Of a DNA stretch of 7,928 nt, positions 1-5,981 are shown one piece after another. The stretch lies in NCBI GenBank assembly GCA_013298455.1, contig JAAFHR010000143.1, forward strand, positions 1-7,928, written 5' to 3'. The DNA comes from Betaproteobacteria bacterium. Lineage in GTDB: Bacteria > Pseudomonadota > Gammaproteobacteria > Burkholderiales > Casimicrobiaceae. Position numbers and translations under genes: made by a program. Each line of letters begins with the position of its first letter. The stretch's first letter is position 1. The notes under the pieces were generated by a model, which searched no databases, was not told where the DNA came from, and saw only the letters and a program-made list of their open reading frames with translations.

Positions 1-1885
1 CAAGCGCCTCAATGCTTCCGCTTTTTTCAAATACGATCTCACTGATAGCACACAAGCCTACGGTCGCTTGATGTTGTCGAATGTACGCACGGTTGGCGCA
101 CCCACCACAGGGCAAGCGCCCGTGGTTTTGAACGGCGTTTACAACGTCAACGCGAGCAACCCATTCATTCCCGCCGAAGCTCGCGGATTGCTCACGTTTG
201 TCGATGGTGTTGCTAAAGTGAACATCAATCGCTCGCTCGGCGAGGTTGGGGTAAAGACACTCGACAATGATCGCGATTCGCTGCAAGCACAGGTCGGAGT
301 TCGCGGCAGCTTTACAGATTCCATCAGTTGGGACGTCTATGCGCAGAGCGGGCGCACTCAAGAAACCATGCTCGTCAGCGGCGATGTGTTGAAGTCGCAA
401 ATCCAAGGCTGGGTCAATTCTGCAGACGTGTTTGGCGCGGGCGCTGATGTCTCGTCGCTGCAAAGACAGTTCACGTTTGGCGAGCGCGAGCGCAAGCAAT
501 CGGTGATCGCGGCAACGGTGTCAGGCGACACGAGTGACGTGTTCAAGCTGCCAGCCGGACCCGTAGGTTTCTCGCTGGGCACCGAGATGCGCCGCGAAGA
601 TGGTCGATTCAACTACAACCAAGATTTGCCCCTGCTCTTCAATCAGGGCATTCCCGCAACGCCCGCGAAGAACCCTTATGTGCGAGCCAACGAAGTCTAC
701 GGTGAAGTGTTGATCCCGCTACTGCGTAAGCTTCCGTTCGTTGAAAACTTATCGCTCGAGGGTGCGCTCCGAAACTCCTCTTATCGAAAGTCGGTGGGTG
801 AATCTAATCGCTACACCACGGACAAGATCGGTGCGTCCTGGGCGGTGAGCGAGGATTTGCGCTTCCGAGCCACAGAGCAATCGGTTATTCGTGAACCGAA
901 CTTCGGCGAATTCGCCAACCCAACGGTGTCAATCCCATTCAACAGCTTGGTCAACGTAGCTCGTCTTCGTCCGCGCTATGCGGGTGACCCTTGCACGCTT
1001 GGTACTGGCAACGCAGAACAGTGTCGCCGTTTCAATGCGCCAGCAGTAGGTTCATATAACTCTTTCGATCCTGCGCTGCTGACCGGCGGATATTTCTTCG
1101 GCGGCAATCCCGATATCCGCGCCGAAAAAGGTAAAACCAAAACGCTTGGTGCGGTGATCACACCACGCGCCCTCAAGGGGTTGAGCCTCACGCTCGACTA
1201 CTACACGATCAACATCAGCGACGCAGTAGGTCAAGTGCAGCCGATTGATGCGCTCACCAGCTGCTACATCACCGATCCGCGCGCCGACAATCCGCTCTGC
1301 AAGGCAGTCACCCGCAACGCCACCACGGGGCGCATTGAAAACGGTTTGGTCAACGACCGAAACCTCGCCTTCATCAAGCAGTCGGGTTACGACGTTGATT
1401 TGAGCTACAAACAAAACAATCCATTCGGTCGCTCTGGCGAAAAATTCACCTGGCAGTATCAAGCCTCAGTGGTCAGAAATTACAGCATCCAACGCAATGC
1501 CGTGCTGACGCCGATCGATTGCAAGGGCACCTTTGGTTCGCGTTGCTCCTCGGATTCCGTTTCGTTGGTTGCGCCAGCGTATCGTCATCGTCTCTCGCTG
1601 GCATGGGATGTTCAATCGCTCACGACGCAAGTGGGCTGGAAGCGCGTGGGAAAAGTGCGTGATAGCGCAGTGGGCAGCACCGACGTGATTGCCGCGCAAG
1701 ACTACTTCGATCTAAACTTTTCTTGGCGCGCACCAGTGAAGGGTTTGACCCTCAACTTTGGTGTGGACAACGTGGCCAATAAGCAGCCACCCACACCAAA
1801 AAACGCTGGCTTGTTTAACACCTACCCTGACACGTACAACGTCATCGGTCGCACTTACGGGCTGTCCGTCACCTACAAAATGTAG
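1..1885 (+). CDS. TonB-dependent outer-membrane receptor, C-terminal part (5' end outside window)
   Basis: The frame is open from base 2, so about 627 residues of a longer protein are visible. The signal peptide, TonB box and most or all of the plug domain lie upstream of the window. The first ATG at 68 is internal. The visible part is beta-barrel: alternating polar/aromatic strands, a 'GNPDIRAEK' segment followed by 'GLSLTLDYYTINISDAVG' (about bases 1103-1231), a late 'SGYDVDLSYK' strand and a terminal 'YGLSVTYKM' strand, all typical of TonB-dependent receptors. Such receptors import bulky ligands (siderophores, vitamins, oligosaccharides) with energy from TonB-ExbBD. Three close cysteine pairs (CX9C near 992-1024, CX11C near 1262-1300, CX7C near 1520-1546) suggest disulfide-stabilised outer loops. 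The last residue is Met, not the usual terminal aromatic. The gene converges on an amino-sugar operon, so GlcNAc or chitooligosaccharide uptake is possible, but nothing in the barrel proves the ligand. Confidence 0.93.
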   Translation, partial: KRLNASAFFKYDLTDSTQAYGRLMLSNVRTVGAPTTGQAPVVLNGVYNVNASNPFIPAEARGLLTFVDGVAKVNINRSLGEVGVKTLDNDRDSLQAQVGVRGSFTDSISWDVYAQSGRTQETMLVSGDVLKSQIQGWVNSADVFGAGADVSSLQRQFTFGERERKQSVIAATVSGDTSDVFKLPAGPVGFSLGTEMRREDGRFNYNQDLPLLFNQGIPATPAKNPYVRANEVYGEVLIPLLRKLPFVENLSLEGALRNSSYRKSVGESNRYTTDKIGASWAVSEDLRFRATEQSVIREPNFGEFANPTVSIPFNSLVNVARLRPRYAGDPCTLGTGNAEQCRRFNAPAVGSYNSFDPALLTGGYFFGGNPDIRAEKGKTKTLGAVITPRALKGLSLTLDYYTINISDAVGQVQPIDALTSCYITDPRADNPLCKAVTRNATTGRIENGLVNDRNLAFIKQSGYDVDLSYKQNNPFGRSGEKFTWQYQASVVRNYSIQRNAVLTPIDCKGTFGSRCSSDSVSLVAPAYRHRLSLAWDVQSLTTQVGWKRVGKVRDSAVGSTDVIAAQDYFDLNFSWRAPVKGLTLNFGVDNVANKQPPTPKNAGLFNTYPDTYNVIGRTYGLSVTYKM

Positions 1886-1909
1886 CGATAAATAGAGGCT
1901 ACCTGCGGC

Positions 1910-1954
1910 CTTCTCCGTCTCCTCTTCTCTCTCCCTCTGGAGGAGACGGGGAAG
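1910..1954. terminator. Strong hairpin between convergent genes, possible bidirectional terminator
   Basis: The arms CTTCTCCGTCTCCTC (1910-1924) and GAGGAGACGGGGAAG (1940-1954) pair over 15 positions. The only non-Watson-Crick position, T1914 with G1950, becomes a G-U pair in a plus-strand transcript. The loop is 15 nt and almost all pyrimidine. It begins 25 bp after the receptor stop and ends 43 bp before the end of the GntR-family gene, where a shared terminator is expected. No T-run follows on either strand, so it is not a textbook intrinsic terminator. It could instead be a dispersed intergenic repeat or an mRNA 3'-end stabiliser. Confidence 0.55.
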
Positions 1955-1997
1955 CACCCGCGAAGCAAATCTCTCGCAGCCGCACGACGTGTCGGGG

Positions 1998-2741
1998 CTA
2001 GATCTTTCGCTGCAACTCCGCCACAAATTCATACACGGCGGGAATGCAGTACGAATGGGTGTATTCGATCACCGCGTCGTCCGCGGCAAAACCCTTTCGG
2101 GTGATGAAGAGTAAGGCCGAACCGTTGGCAACGCCCAACAGCGCCGATTGCTCGGGGTTGGCGTTTACCGCGCTGATGCGTTGCAGCGCTCGAACGACAG
2201 GTGTGCCGGCATCATCGAGATATTGATACAGCGACACATCAACAAGCTTGGGCTCGGGCAAATAGCGAATCGGCAGGCGACTGTATTCGATGGACATCGT
2301 CGCACCATCAGCGGTACGCAAGCGCTTCAGCCGCGCCACTTGAGCGTTGGCTCCCAGATTGAGTGCGAGCATCTCTTCAGGGTTGGCGTGGGCGACATCT
2401 CGAGAAAGCCATGTTGAACCCGACGCGATGCCGCGCAATCGCAGCTCTTCGCTAAAGCTTGAAAGCCGTGAGAGTGGCTGTTCAAGGCGCGTGGCGACAA
2501 ACGTTCCGCTGCCTTGTTTGCGAAGCACCAAACCCCATGCTTCGAGCTGGGCCAACGCGCTTCGTGCAGTGACTCTCGACACGCCCAAAAGCTCCACAAA
2601 CTGCCGCTCTGAAGGCAGTGCTTGCTGCTCTTTCCAGCGCTTGCCTTCGATCAACTTTCGCACACCCATCGCCACCTGCATGTAGAGCGGTGTCGGATCG
2701 GTATCTACGGGAGTCAGGCTGGCAATGTCCTCAGCGTTCAT
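1998..2741 (-). CDS. GntR/HutC-family transcriptional regulator with UTRA domain, NagR-like
   Basis: This 247-aa protein has the usual HutC-subfamily length. Residues about 15-85 form the GntR winged helix ('PLYMQVAMGVRKLI', then LPSER at 42-46, 'LGVSRVTARSALAQLE' and the wing 'KQGSGTFV' at 75-82). Residues about 95-240 form a UTRA ligand-binding domain, beginning 'LSSFSEELRLRG' and ending near 'IEYTHSYCIPAVYEFVAEL'. HutC-family members DasR and YvoA/NagR bind amino-sugar phosphates and repress GlcNAc genes. The same role is inferred here because the gene follows a GH84 glycosidase and a NagB-II deaminase on the same strand. The ATG at 2741 keeps the whole winged helix, whereas the next Met (residue 21) would cut into it. 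No good Shine-Dalgarno precedes it. A small hairpin (GCTCG 2760-2764 / CGAGC 2769-2773) lies just upstream. A separate promoter and operator in the 96-bp gap suggest autoregulation. The effector is not proven. Confidence 0.85.
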   Translation of the reverse strand: MNAEDIASLTPVDTDPTPLYMQVAMGVRKLIEGKRWKEQQALPSERQFVELLGVSRVTARSALAQLEAWGLVLRKQGSGTFVATRLEQPLSRLSSFSEELRLRGIASGSTWLSRDVAHANPEEMLALNLGANAQVARLKRLRTADGATMSIEYSRLPIRYLPEPKLVDVSLYQYLDDAGTPVVRALQRISAVNANPEQSALLGVANGSALLFITRKGFAADDAVIEYTHSYCIPAVYEFVAELQRKI

Positions 2742-2781
2742 TCAAGCGGTTCGCGGGAAGCTCGGAAACGAGCGATGCGCG

Positions 2782-2815
2782 ATGATACACAAGCCGCAAT
2801 ACCACTCAGATACAA
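2782..2815 (-). promoter_or_regulatory. Candidate promoter and operator of the GntR-family regulator gene
   Basis: The plus strand reads AATACCA (2798-2804), CTCA, then GATACAA (2809-2815). This is the 7-4-7 direct-repeat layout seen before nagB, with one half-site exact and the other matching 5 of 7 positions. It lies in the opposite orientation relative to the gene it precedes. Just downstream on the minus strand is TATCAT (2787-2782), one base from the -10 consensus. No good -35 is spaced correctly. The site lies within the 96-bp gap after the GH84 stop, so the regulator may be read both from the operon and from its own repressed promoter. Confidence 0.45.
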
Positions 2816-2837
2816 CGCGGGGCGTCTCGAATCGGCT

Positions 2838-3989
2838 CTACTGCGTCTGAACGGTCTCTGCGGAAACGGCGTAGTCGCCATTGAGCCACGCCACGATCTC
2901 TCTCGCGCAGCGGTGATCGAAGCGGCGATAGCGCTCTAGAAGCAAATGCCGCCGATCCCCCAAACGCTCAAGCCCCCAATCCTGAAGTAACAGTAAATCC
3001 TCTCGCACTTGCGTCGTGAGCTCCTCGCCCAAAACGTAGCGCGCCGCGAGGGACCAAGAATCCGCGTACTCATAGGCCGCGCCGCACTTGTAGGCGTTGA
3101 CTAGTGTCAGCGCGGGGATCAAGCTCAGCCCGGGTTGTAGCGCTGGATTGACGGCGTGCGCAGCTAAGAGCGGCGCATTGGCGGCTGACCGTCCGGTGAA
3201 ACCGCGCAGATGCAAGTGCGGCGACATGCGCGGCCCATCGTTGACCGGATAGTTATCCCACAACACCGGCAAACGATTGAGCTGCGTAGCAACACGAGTG
3301 AGATGGCCCGGCGTGATCTCTCGCGAGCACACCTCTTCGCCCGTCCAAAACACATCGATTCGCGAGTCAAGCAAGCGACCCAAGTCGTAGAGATAGTCCT
3401 CGTCACGCTGCCCAAACACGCGATCGAGCACCGTGTCGTCGGAGTAATACGTCGGGCACATCACGATGCGCTTCGCCGTCGTTCGCTCAGCGACCAGTTC
3501 AACAATTCGCGCTTGAGTTTGGGCGAGCCCAGGGAGATCGCCGCGCATGTCGTCAAACAAAATCGCGATGATGTCAGGCGACACCGCGTTGAGCTCATCG
3601 ATTTTTCGCGTCAGGAGTGATCGCGCTGCAGGCGTGAAGTCGTCACACAATCCGTACGGGCTGAGTCCGAGCCCGAACGCCACGTTTTCCGAGCGACAGC
3701 TCGCGCCGAATCGACTGAGCGTTGCGATGTCCTCCGCTCGGTGCGGCATGCGCCAGCGGCGGCGCAGTTGCTCGTCGCCCTTCGGTGCATACAAGTAAAA
3801 ACGGTAACCGGCGGCCGCGAGCTGGCGCATCACAAATTCGCGCTCCGCCCAGCTCCATGCGGGTCCGTAAAAGCCCTCCACGATGCCCAGCGGCAGATCG
3901 AGCTCATGCCGAAACGGCACGGACGCAGGCACTGCATTCAATGCGCTCGTGGCGGGTCGAGAAGCAGAATTGAGTTTCAACGCTCGCAT
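2838..3989 (-). CDS. GH84 beta-N-acetylglucosaminidase (O-GlcNAcase-like), cytoplasmic
   Basis: This 383-aa protein is essentially one GH84 catalytic TIM barrel. It hydrolyses terminal beta-linked GlcNAc by substrate-assisted catalysis, the family mechanism. Signature segments appear in order: 'GIVEGFYGPAW' (35-45), 'YLYAPKGDE' (65-73) with the substrate-contact Lys70, 'FGLGLSPYG' (105-113), the catalytic Asp pair in 'ILFDDMRGD' (D146, D147), 'VFWTGEEVCSREIT' (213-226), 'LWDNYPVNDG' (243-252), 'LHLRGFTGR' (259-267) and N281-P282 near 'GLSLIPALTLVNAY'. Residue roles are inferred from alignment in memory with human OGA and clostridial NagJ. No signal peptide or lipobox is visible, and the appended carbohydrate-binding modules of secreted GH84 enzymes are absent, so a cytoplasmic enzyme is expected. 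The ATG follows an AGGGGG Shine-Dalgarno (4000-3995) that overlaps the preceding stop codon, implying translational coupling. The substrate could be imported GlcNAc disaccharides, peptidoglycan or glycoprotein fragments, or GlcNAc-modified protein. Confidence 0.9.
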   Translation of the reverse strand: MRALKLNSASRPATSALNAVPASVPFRHELDLPLGIVEGFYGPAWSWAEREFVMRQLAAAGYRFYLYAPKGDEQLRRRWRMPHRAEDIATLSRFGASCRSENVAFGLGLSPYGLCDDFTPAARSLLTRKIDELNAVSPDIIAILFDDMRGDLPGLAQTQARIVELVAERTTAKRIVMCPTYYSDDTVLDRVFGQRDEDYLYDLGRLLDSRIDVFWTGEEVCSREITPGHLTRVATQLNRLPVLWDNYPVNDGPRMSPHLHLRGFTGRSAANAPLLAAHAVNPALQPGLSLIPALTLVNAYKCGAAYEYADSWSLAARYVLGEELTTQVREDLLLLQDWGLERLGDRRHLLLERYRRFDHRCAREIVAWLNGDYAVSAETVQTQ

Positions 3990-3999
3990 GACGGCCCCC

Positions 4000-5058
4000 T
4001 CAAACTGTTTCCGTCACTTTAGAGAGAAACGGCGGACGATCCGGATCGAATCCGCGCGCCACGGACAGCGACGCTGCAAAACGATAAAACGATTGAATCA
4101 GACTCAAGGGATAGATCGCCGGATGGAGCGCACCGTCCACCGCTAGCGACGTCGCGCCGTTTGCCCGAATCCCCGCGCCGACCACCGCAGCATCGCGACT
4201 CAAAAAGTCGCGCGCGAGCTTGTCGAAATCGGCGCCAGTTTCATCGTTGGGCGCAAACATCAACACCGGAAAACCGTCACGCACAATCGCCATCGGTCCA
4301 TGGCGCACCTCGGCGGCGCTAATCGCTTCAGCATGGATGCCGCAAGTTTCTTTGAGCTTTAATGCGGCTTCTTGCGCAATAGCCAAACTCAAGCCACGGC
4401 TTACCACGTAGAGATTCGTTGCCTTCAAAAGCGGCCGCTCCGCGGCCGACCAATCGGTTGCCCACGATTGCGCCAGCGCCGACGGCGCCGTGACGACTGC
4501 GCGCCGCAAGTCGTTGTCTTCCGACCAATGCGCCACCATCGACGCAATGGCCGACAGCGAAGCGATGAATGACTTCGTTGCTGCAACGCTTTTTTCCTCA
4601 CCCGCACACAACGGAATCACGAAATCCGCAAGCGCTGCAAGGGGCGAATCGGTAACATTCAAAAGCGCCACGACCATGGCCCCCGATTCCTTTGCGCGTC
4701 TGGCAGATTCGACAATGTCGGGGCTCTTCCCTGATTGCGAAATGACGATGAACAAGGTGCCCTGTTGCAGCAATGGATTGACGCGATACACCGATGAAAT
4801 GGAGGGCGCATGCGACAGCACCGGCAACGCAAGCCGTGTCTCGATCAAATACTTCGCGTACGTCGCCGCGTTGTCCGAACTTCCACGGGCGCAGGTTACT
4901 ACCAGTTGCGGCGCGCGAGCTCGCAGCGCCGCCCCCAGCCGTCCGTAGATCGCGCGGTTGTGCTCGGTTTGCCAAGCCACGACATTGGCGGAATCGCGCG
5001 CCTCGGAAAACATCAACGTATTCTCGGCAGCGCTAGGAAATTGCATCAGTGCGTTCAT
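4000..5058 (-). CDS. nagB: SIS-domain glucosamine-6-phosphate deaminase, NagB-II type
   Basis: This 352-aa protein has two SIS (sugar isomerase) domains, about residues 45-175 and 210-340, and lacks the glutaminase domain of GlmS. It shows 'ARGSSDNAATYAKY' (57-70), the phosphosugar loop 'SQSGKSPD' (107-114), 'EEKSVAATKSF' (154-164), 'LKLKETCGIHAEA' (233-245), 'AEVRHGPMAIV' (249-259) and the C-terminal 'FLSKVTETV'. E244, H253 and K347 line up with the isomerase-site Glu, His and Lys of GlmS. This layout is that of NagB-II, which replaces classical NagB in many proteobacteria and converts glucosamine-6-phosphate to fructose-6-phosphate plus ammonia. AgaS-like activity on galactosamine-6-phosphate is the main alternative, but the GH84 neighbour favours the glucosamine series. 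It appears to be the first gene of the operon, 10 bp before GH84. The ATG at 5058 has only a weak AGAG ribosome site 4 nt upstream, and a second in-frame ATG lies at codon 5. Confidence 0.88.
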   Translation of the reverse strand: MNALMQFPSAAENTLMFSEARDSANVVAWQTEHNRAIYGRLGAALRARAPQLVVTCARGSSDNAATYAKYLIETRLALPVLSHAPSISSVYRVNPLLQQGTLFIVISQSGKSPDIVESARRAKESGAMVVALLNVTDSPLAALADFVIPLCAGEEKSVAATKSFIASLSAIASMVAHWSEDNDLRRAVVTAPSALAQSWATDWSAAERPLLKATNLYVVSRGLSLAIAQEAALKLKETCGIHAEAISAAEVRHGPMAIVRDGFPVLMFAPNDETGADFDKLARDFLSRDAAVVGAGIRANGATSLAVDGALHPAIYPLSLIQSFYRFAASLSVARGFDPDRPPFLSKVTETV

Positions 5059-5150
5059 TCAACTCTTTCGACGGGACGACGATTCAGCTGAGCTTTCGAC
5101 CGGTGCGACTTTCGGCGACGCTGCAGTGAATTTCCGTTGATTTCAACGCA

Positions 5151-5156
5151 ATTCTA
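5151..5156 (-). promoter_or_regulatory. Candidate -10 element of the nagB promoter
   Basis: The minus strand reads TAGAAT, one base from the sigma-70 -10 consensus, in AT-rich DNA about 93 bp before the nagB start codon. No convincing -35 hexamer lies 16-18 bp upstream. That interval is occupied by the direct-repeat operator, as expected if a repressor bound there blocks RNA polymerase. The call rests on one hexamer and its position. Confidence 0.4.
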
Positions 5157-5159
5157 CAT

Positions 5160-5177
5160 TGGTATTTAACTGGTATT
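5160..5177. promoter_or_regulatory. Direct-repeat operator before nagB, probable site of the GntR-family regulator
   Basis: Two exact copies of TGGTATT (5160-5166 and 5171-5177) are separated by TAAC, so they repeat every 11 bp, about one helical turn, on the same DNA face. The site abuts the candidate nagB -10 element. Its TGGT/ACCA cores recall half-sites of the HutC-family amino-sugar regulators DasR and YvoA/NagR, which are arranged as palindromes; the direct-repeat layout here differs. A degenerate copy with the same spacing precedes the regulator gene at 2798-2815, which strengthens the assignment. No binding evidence is available. Confidence 0.6.
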
Positions 5178-5224
5178 GTTGAAAGAGTTTTTACCAACAA
5201 CATATTCAGCGTAAGCCAATCATC

Positions 5225-5287
5225 TATGGGCGTTTTGCAGCTTTTGAATATTTTTCGATAAATATTCAAAACAGCCTGTAGCCCATA
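5225..5287. repeat. Nested AT-rich palindrome between the GNAT gene and the nagB promoter
   Basis: The inner arms TTTTGAATATTT (5242-5253) and AAATATTCAAAA (5260-5271) are perfect 12-bp inverted repeats around a 6-nt loop. Outer arms TATGGGC (5225-5231) and GCCCATA (5281-5287) are a second perfect 7-bp inverted repeat, almost concentric with the first (axes differ by half a base). Nine to ten unpaired bases separate the two stems on each side. The element begins 97 bp after the GNAT stop and ends about 48 bp upstream of the nagB operator. It may be a GNAT transcript terminator, a regulator site or a mobile repeat. The AT-only inner stem and lack of a following T-run argue against a standard terminator. 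Confidence 0.6.
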
Positions 5288-5384
5288 TGAATGATGGTTT
5301 TAATGAAAATGCTGTATCTCCGACCAACATGAGCTTGAGACTGGAGTCGTCCCGCGAAGCGTCATGCGCCGAACGGCAAGCCAA

Positions 5385-5939
5385 TCAGCCGAGGAGCGCG
5401 CCGACGTCGTCCCAGCCGTACACGTACTCTGCCAACGGGAAGCCCGACATTTCGAATGGCACTTCGCTTCGGAGCGTTGCGCCCATGCGCTCATAGAAAG
5501 CAATTGCAGGCTGGTTGCCTTTGAGCACTTCGACGCGAACGCTGTTGTGCCCAACCGAGTGCAAGTGGTGCAGCGCAGTTCGGGTCAGCGCTTGCCCTAT
5601 GCCCTGTCGTTGCACGCGTTGCAGCAAATAGAGTGCGAAGAGCTGCCCGGTCAAACCGTGTTCGACAGCGCTCGCCGAACCCGCACAGGCGAAGCCGACC
5701 ACTGCTCCCGCTTGCTCACACACCCAAACTGGCGATTTCTGCGCGGTGAGCACCGCGATCCAGCTGTCGGTCCGTGCTCGAAGACTCGCCCAGTCGTCAA
5801 TCGCCGGCTGCGGCACGATACTCGGATAAGTGCTCCGCCAGCTCTCGCAATGAACGTGTGCAATCGCGGCCGCGTCGGCAACCATCGCTTTTCGAATCTC
5901 GTAGCCAACGGACTCGCATCTCGTCGCACTAACTTTCAT
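5385..5939 (-). CDS. GNAT-family N-acetyltransferase (RimI-like)
   Basis: This 184-aa protein has one GNAT domain spanning about residues 13-175. It opens with 'YEIRKAMVADAAAIAHVHCESW' split as a typical first strand and helix. The acetyl-CoA pyrophosphate loop (motif A) is 'QRVQRQGIGQAL' (107-118), fitting Q-x-x-G-x-G at Q110, G113 and G115. Motif B is 'VLKGNQPAIAFYERMG' (138-153). GNAT enzymes transfer acetyl from acetyl-CoA to an amine on a protein N-terminus, antibiotic, polyamine or metabolite. Sequence alone does not give the acceptor. The ATG at 5939 has an AAGGGG Shine-Dalgarno (5954-5949) 9 nt upstream and leaves the first strand intact, whereas the next Met at residue 19 would remove it. 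It is co-oriented with leuA but separated from it by 202 bp holding a large inverted repeat, so shared transcription is uncertain. No signal peptide is seen. Confidence 0.88.
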   Translation of the reverse strand: MKVSATRCESVGYEIRKAMVADAAAIAHVHCESWRSTYPSIVPQPAIDDWASLRARTDSWIAVLTAQKSPVWVCEQAGAVVGFACAGSASAVEHGLTGQLFALYLLQRVQRQGIGQALTRTALHHLHSVGHNSVRVEVLKGNQPAIAFYERMGATLRSEVPFEMSGFPLAEYVYGWDDVGALLG

Positions 5940-5981
5940 AGCGTGGCGCCCCTTCCTCGAATCATGAAACAGTCGAAGGCA

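Larger units (their letters stand above)
5059..5384. other. 326-bp intergenic region with nagB control signals and a nested palindrome
   Basis: No credible gene is visible here. Bases 5059-5150 would be the 5' leader of nagB. Bases 5151-5200 hold a candidate promoter, the direct-repeat operator and a further short inverted repeat (TTGTTG 5176-5181 / CAACAA 5195-5200). Bases 5225-5287 hold an AT-rich nested palindrome. In 5288-5384, just downstream of the GNAT stop, I see no motif. The middle of the region (about 5140-5300) is clearly more AT-rich than the flanking genes. Confidence 0.75.

Noticed and set aside
1052..1462. 136-codon minus-strand open frame inside the receptor gene
   Set aside because: It lies fully antisense to a well-supported beta-barrel coding region and has no recognisable domain.
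5084..5269. 61-codon minus-strand open frame beginning with TTG inside the nagB upstream region
   Set aside because: It runs through the candidate promoter and operator and into the nagB leader, has no ribosome site and no recognisable domain.
5385..5939. GNAT gene as a partner of GH84, echoing the acetyltransferase-like C-terminal domain of animal O-GlcNAcase
   Set aside because: It is separated by a 326-bp spacer with a separate promoter for nagB, and GNAT genes are common next to unrelated genes. The resemblance is likely coincidence.
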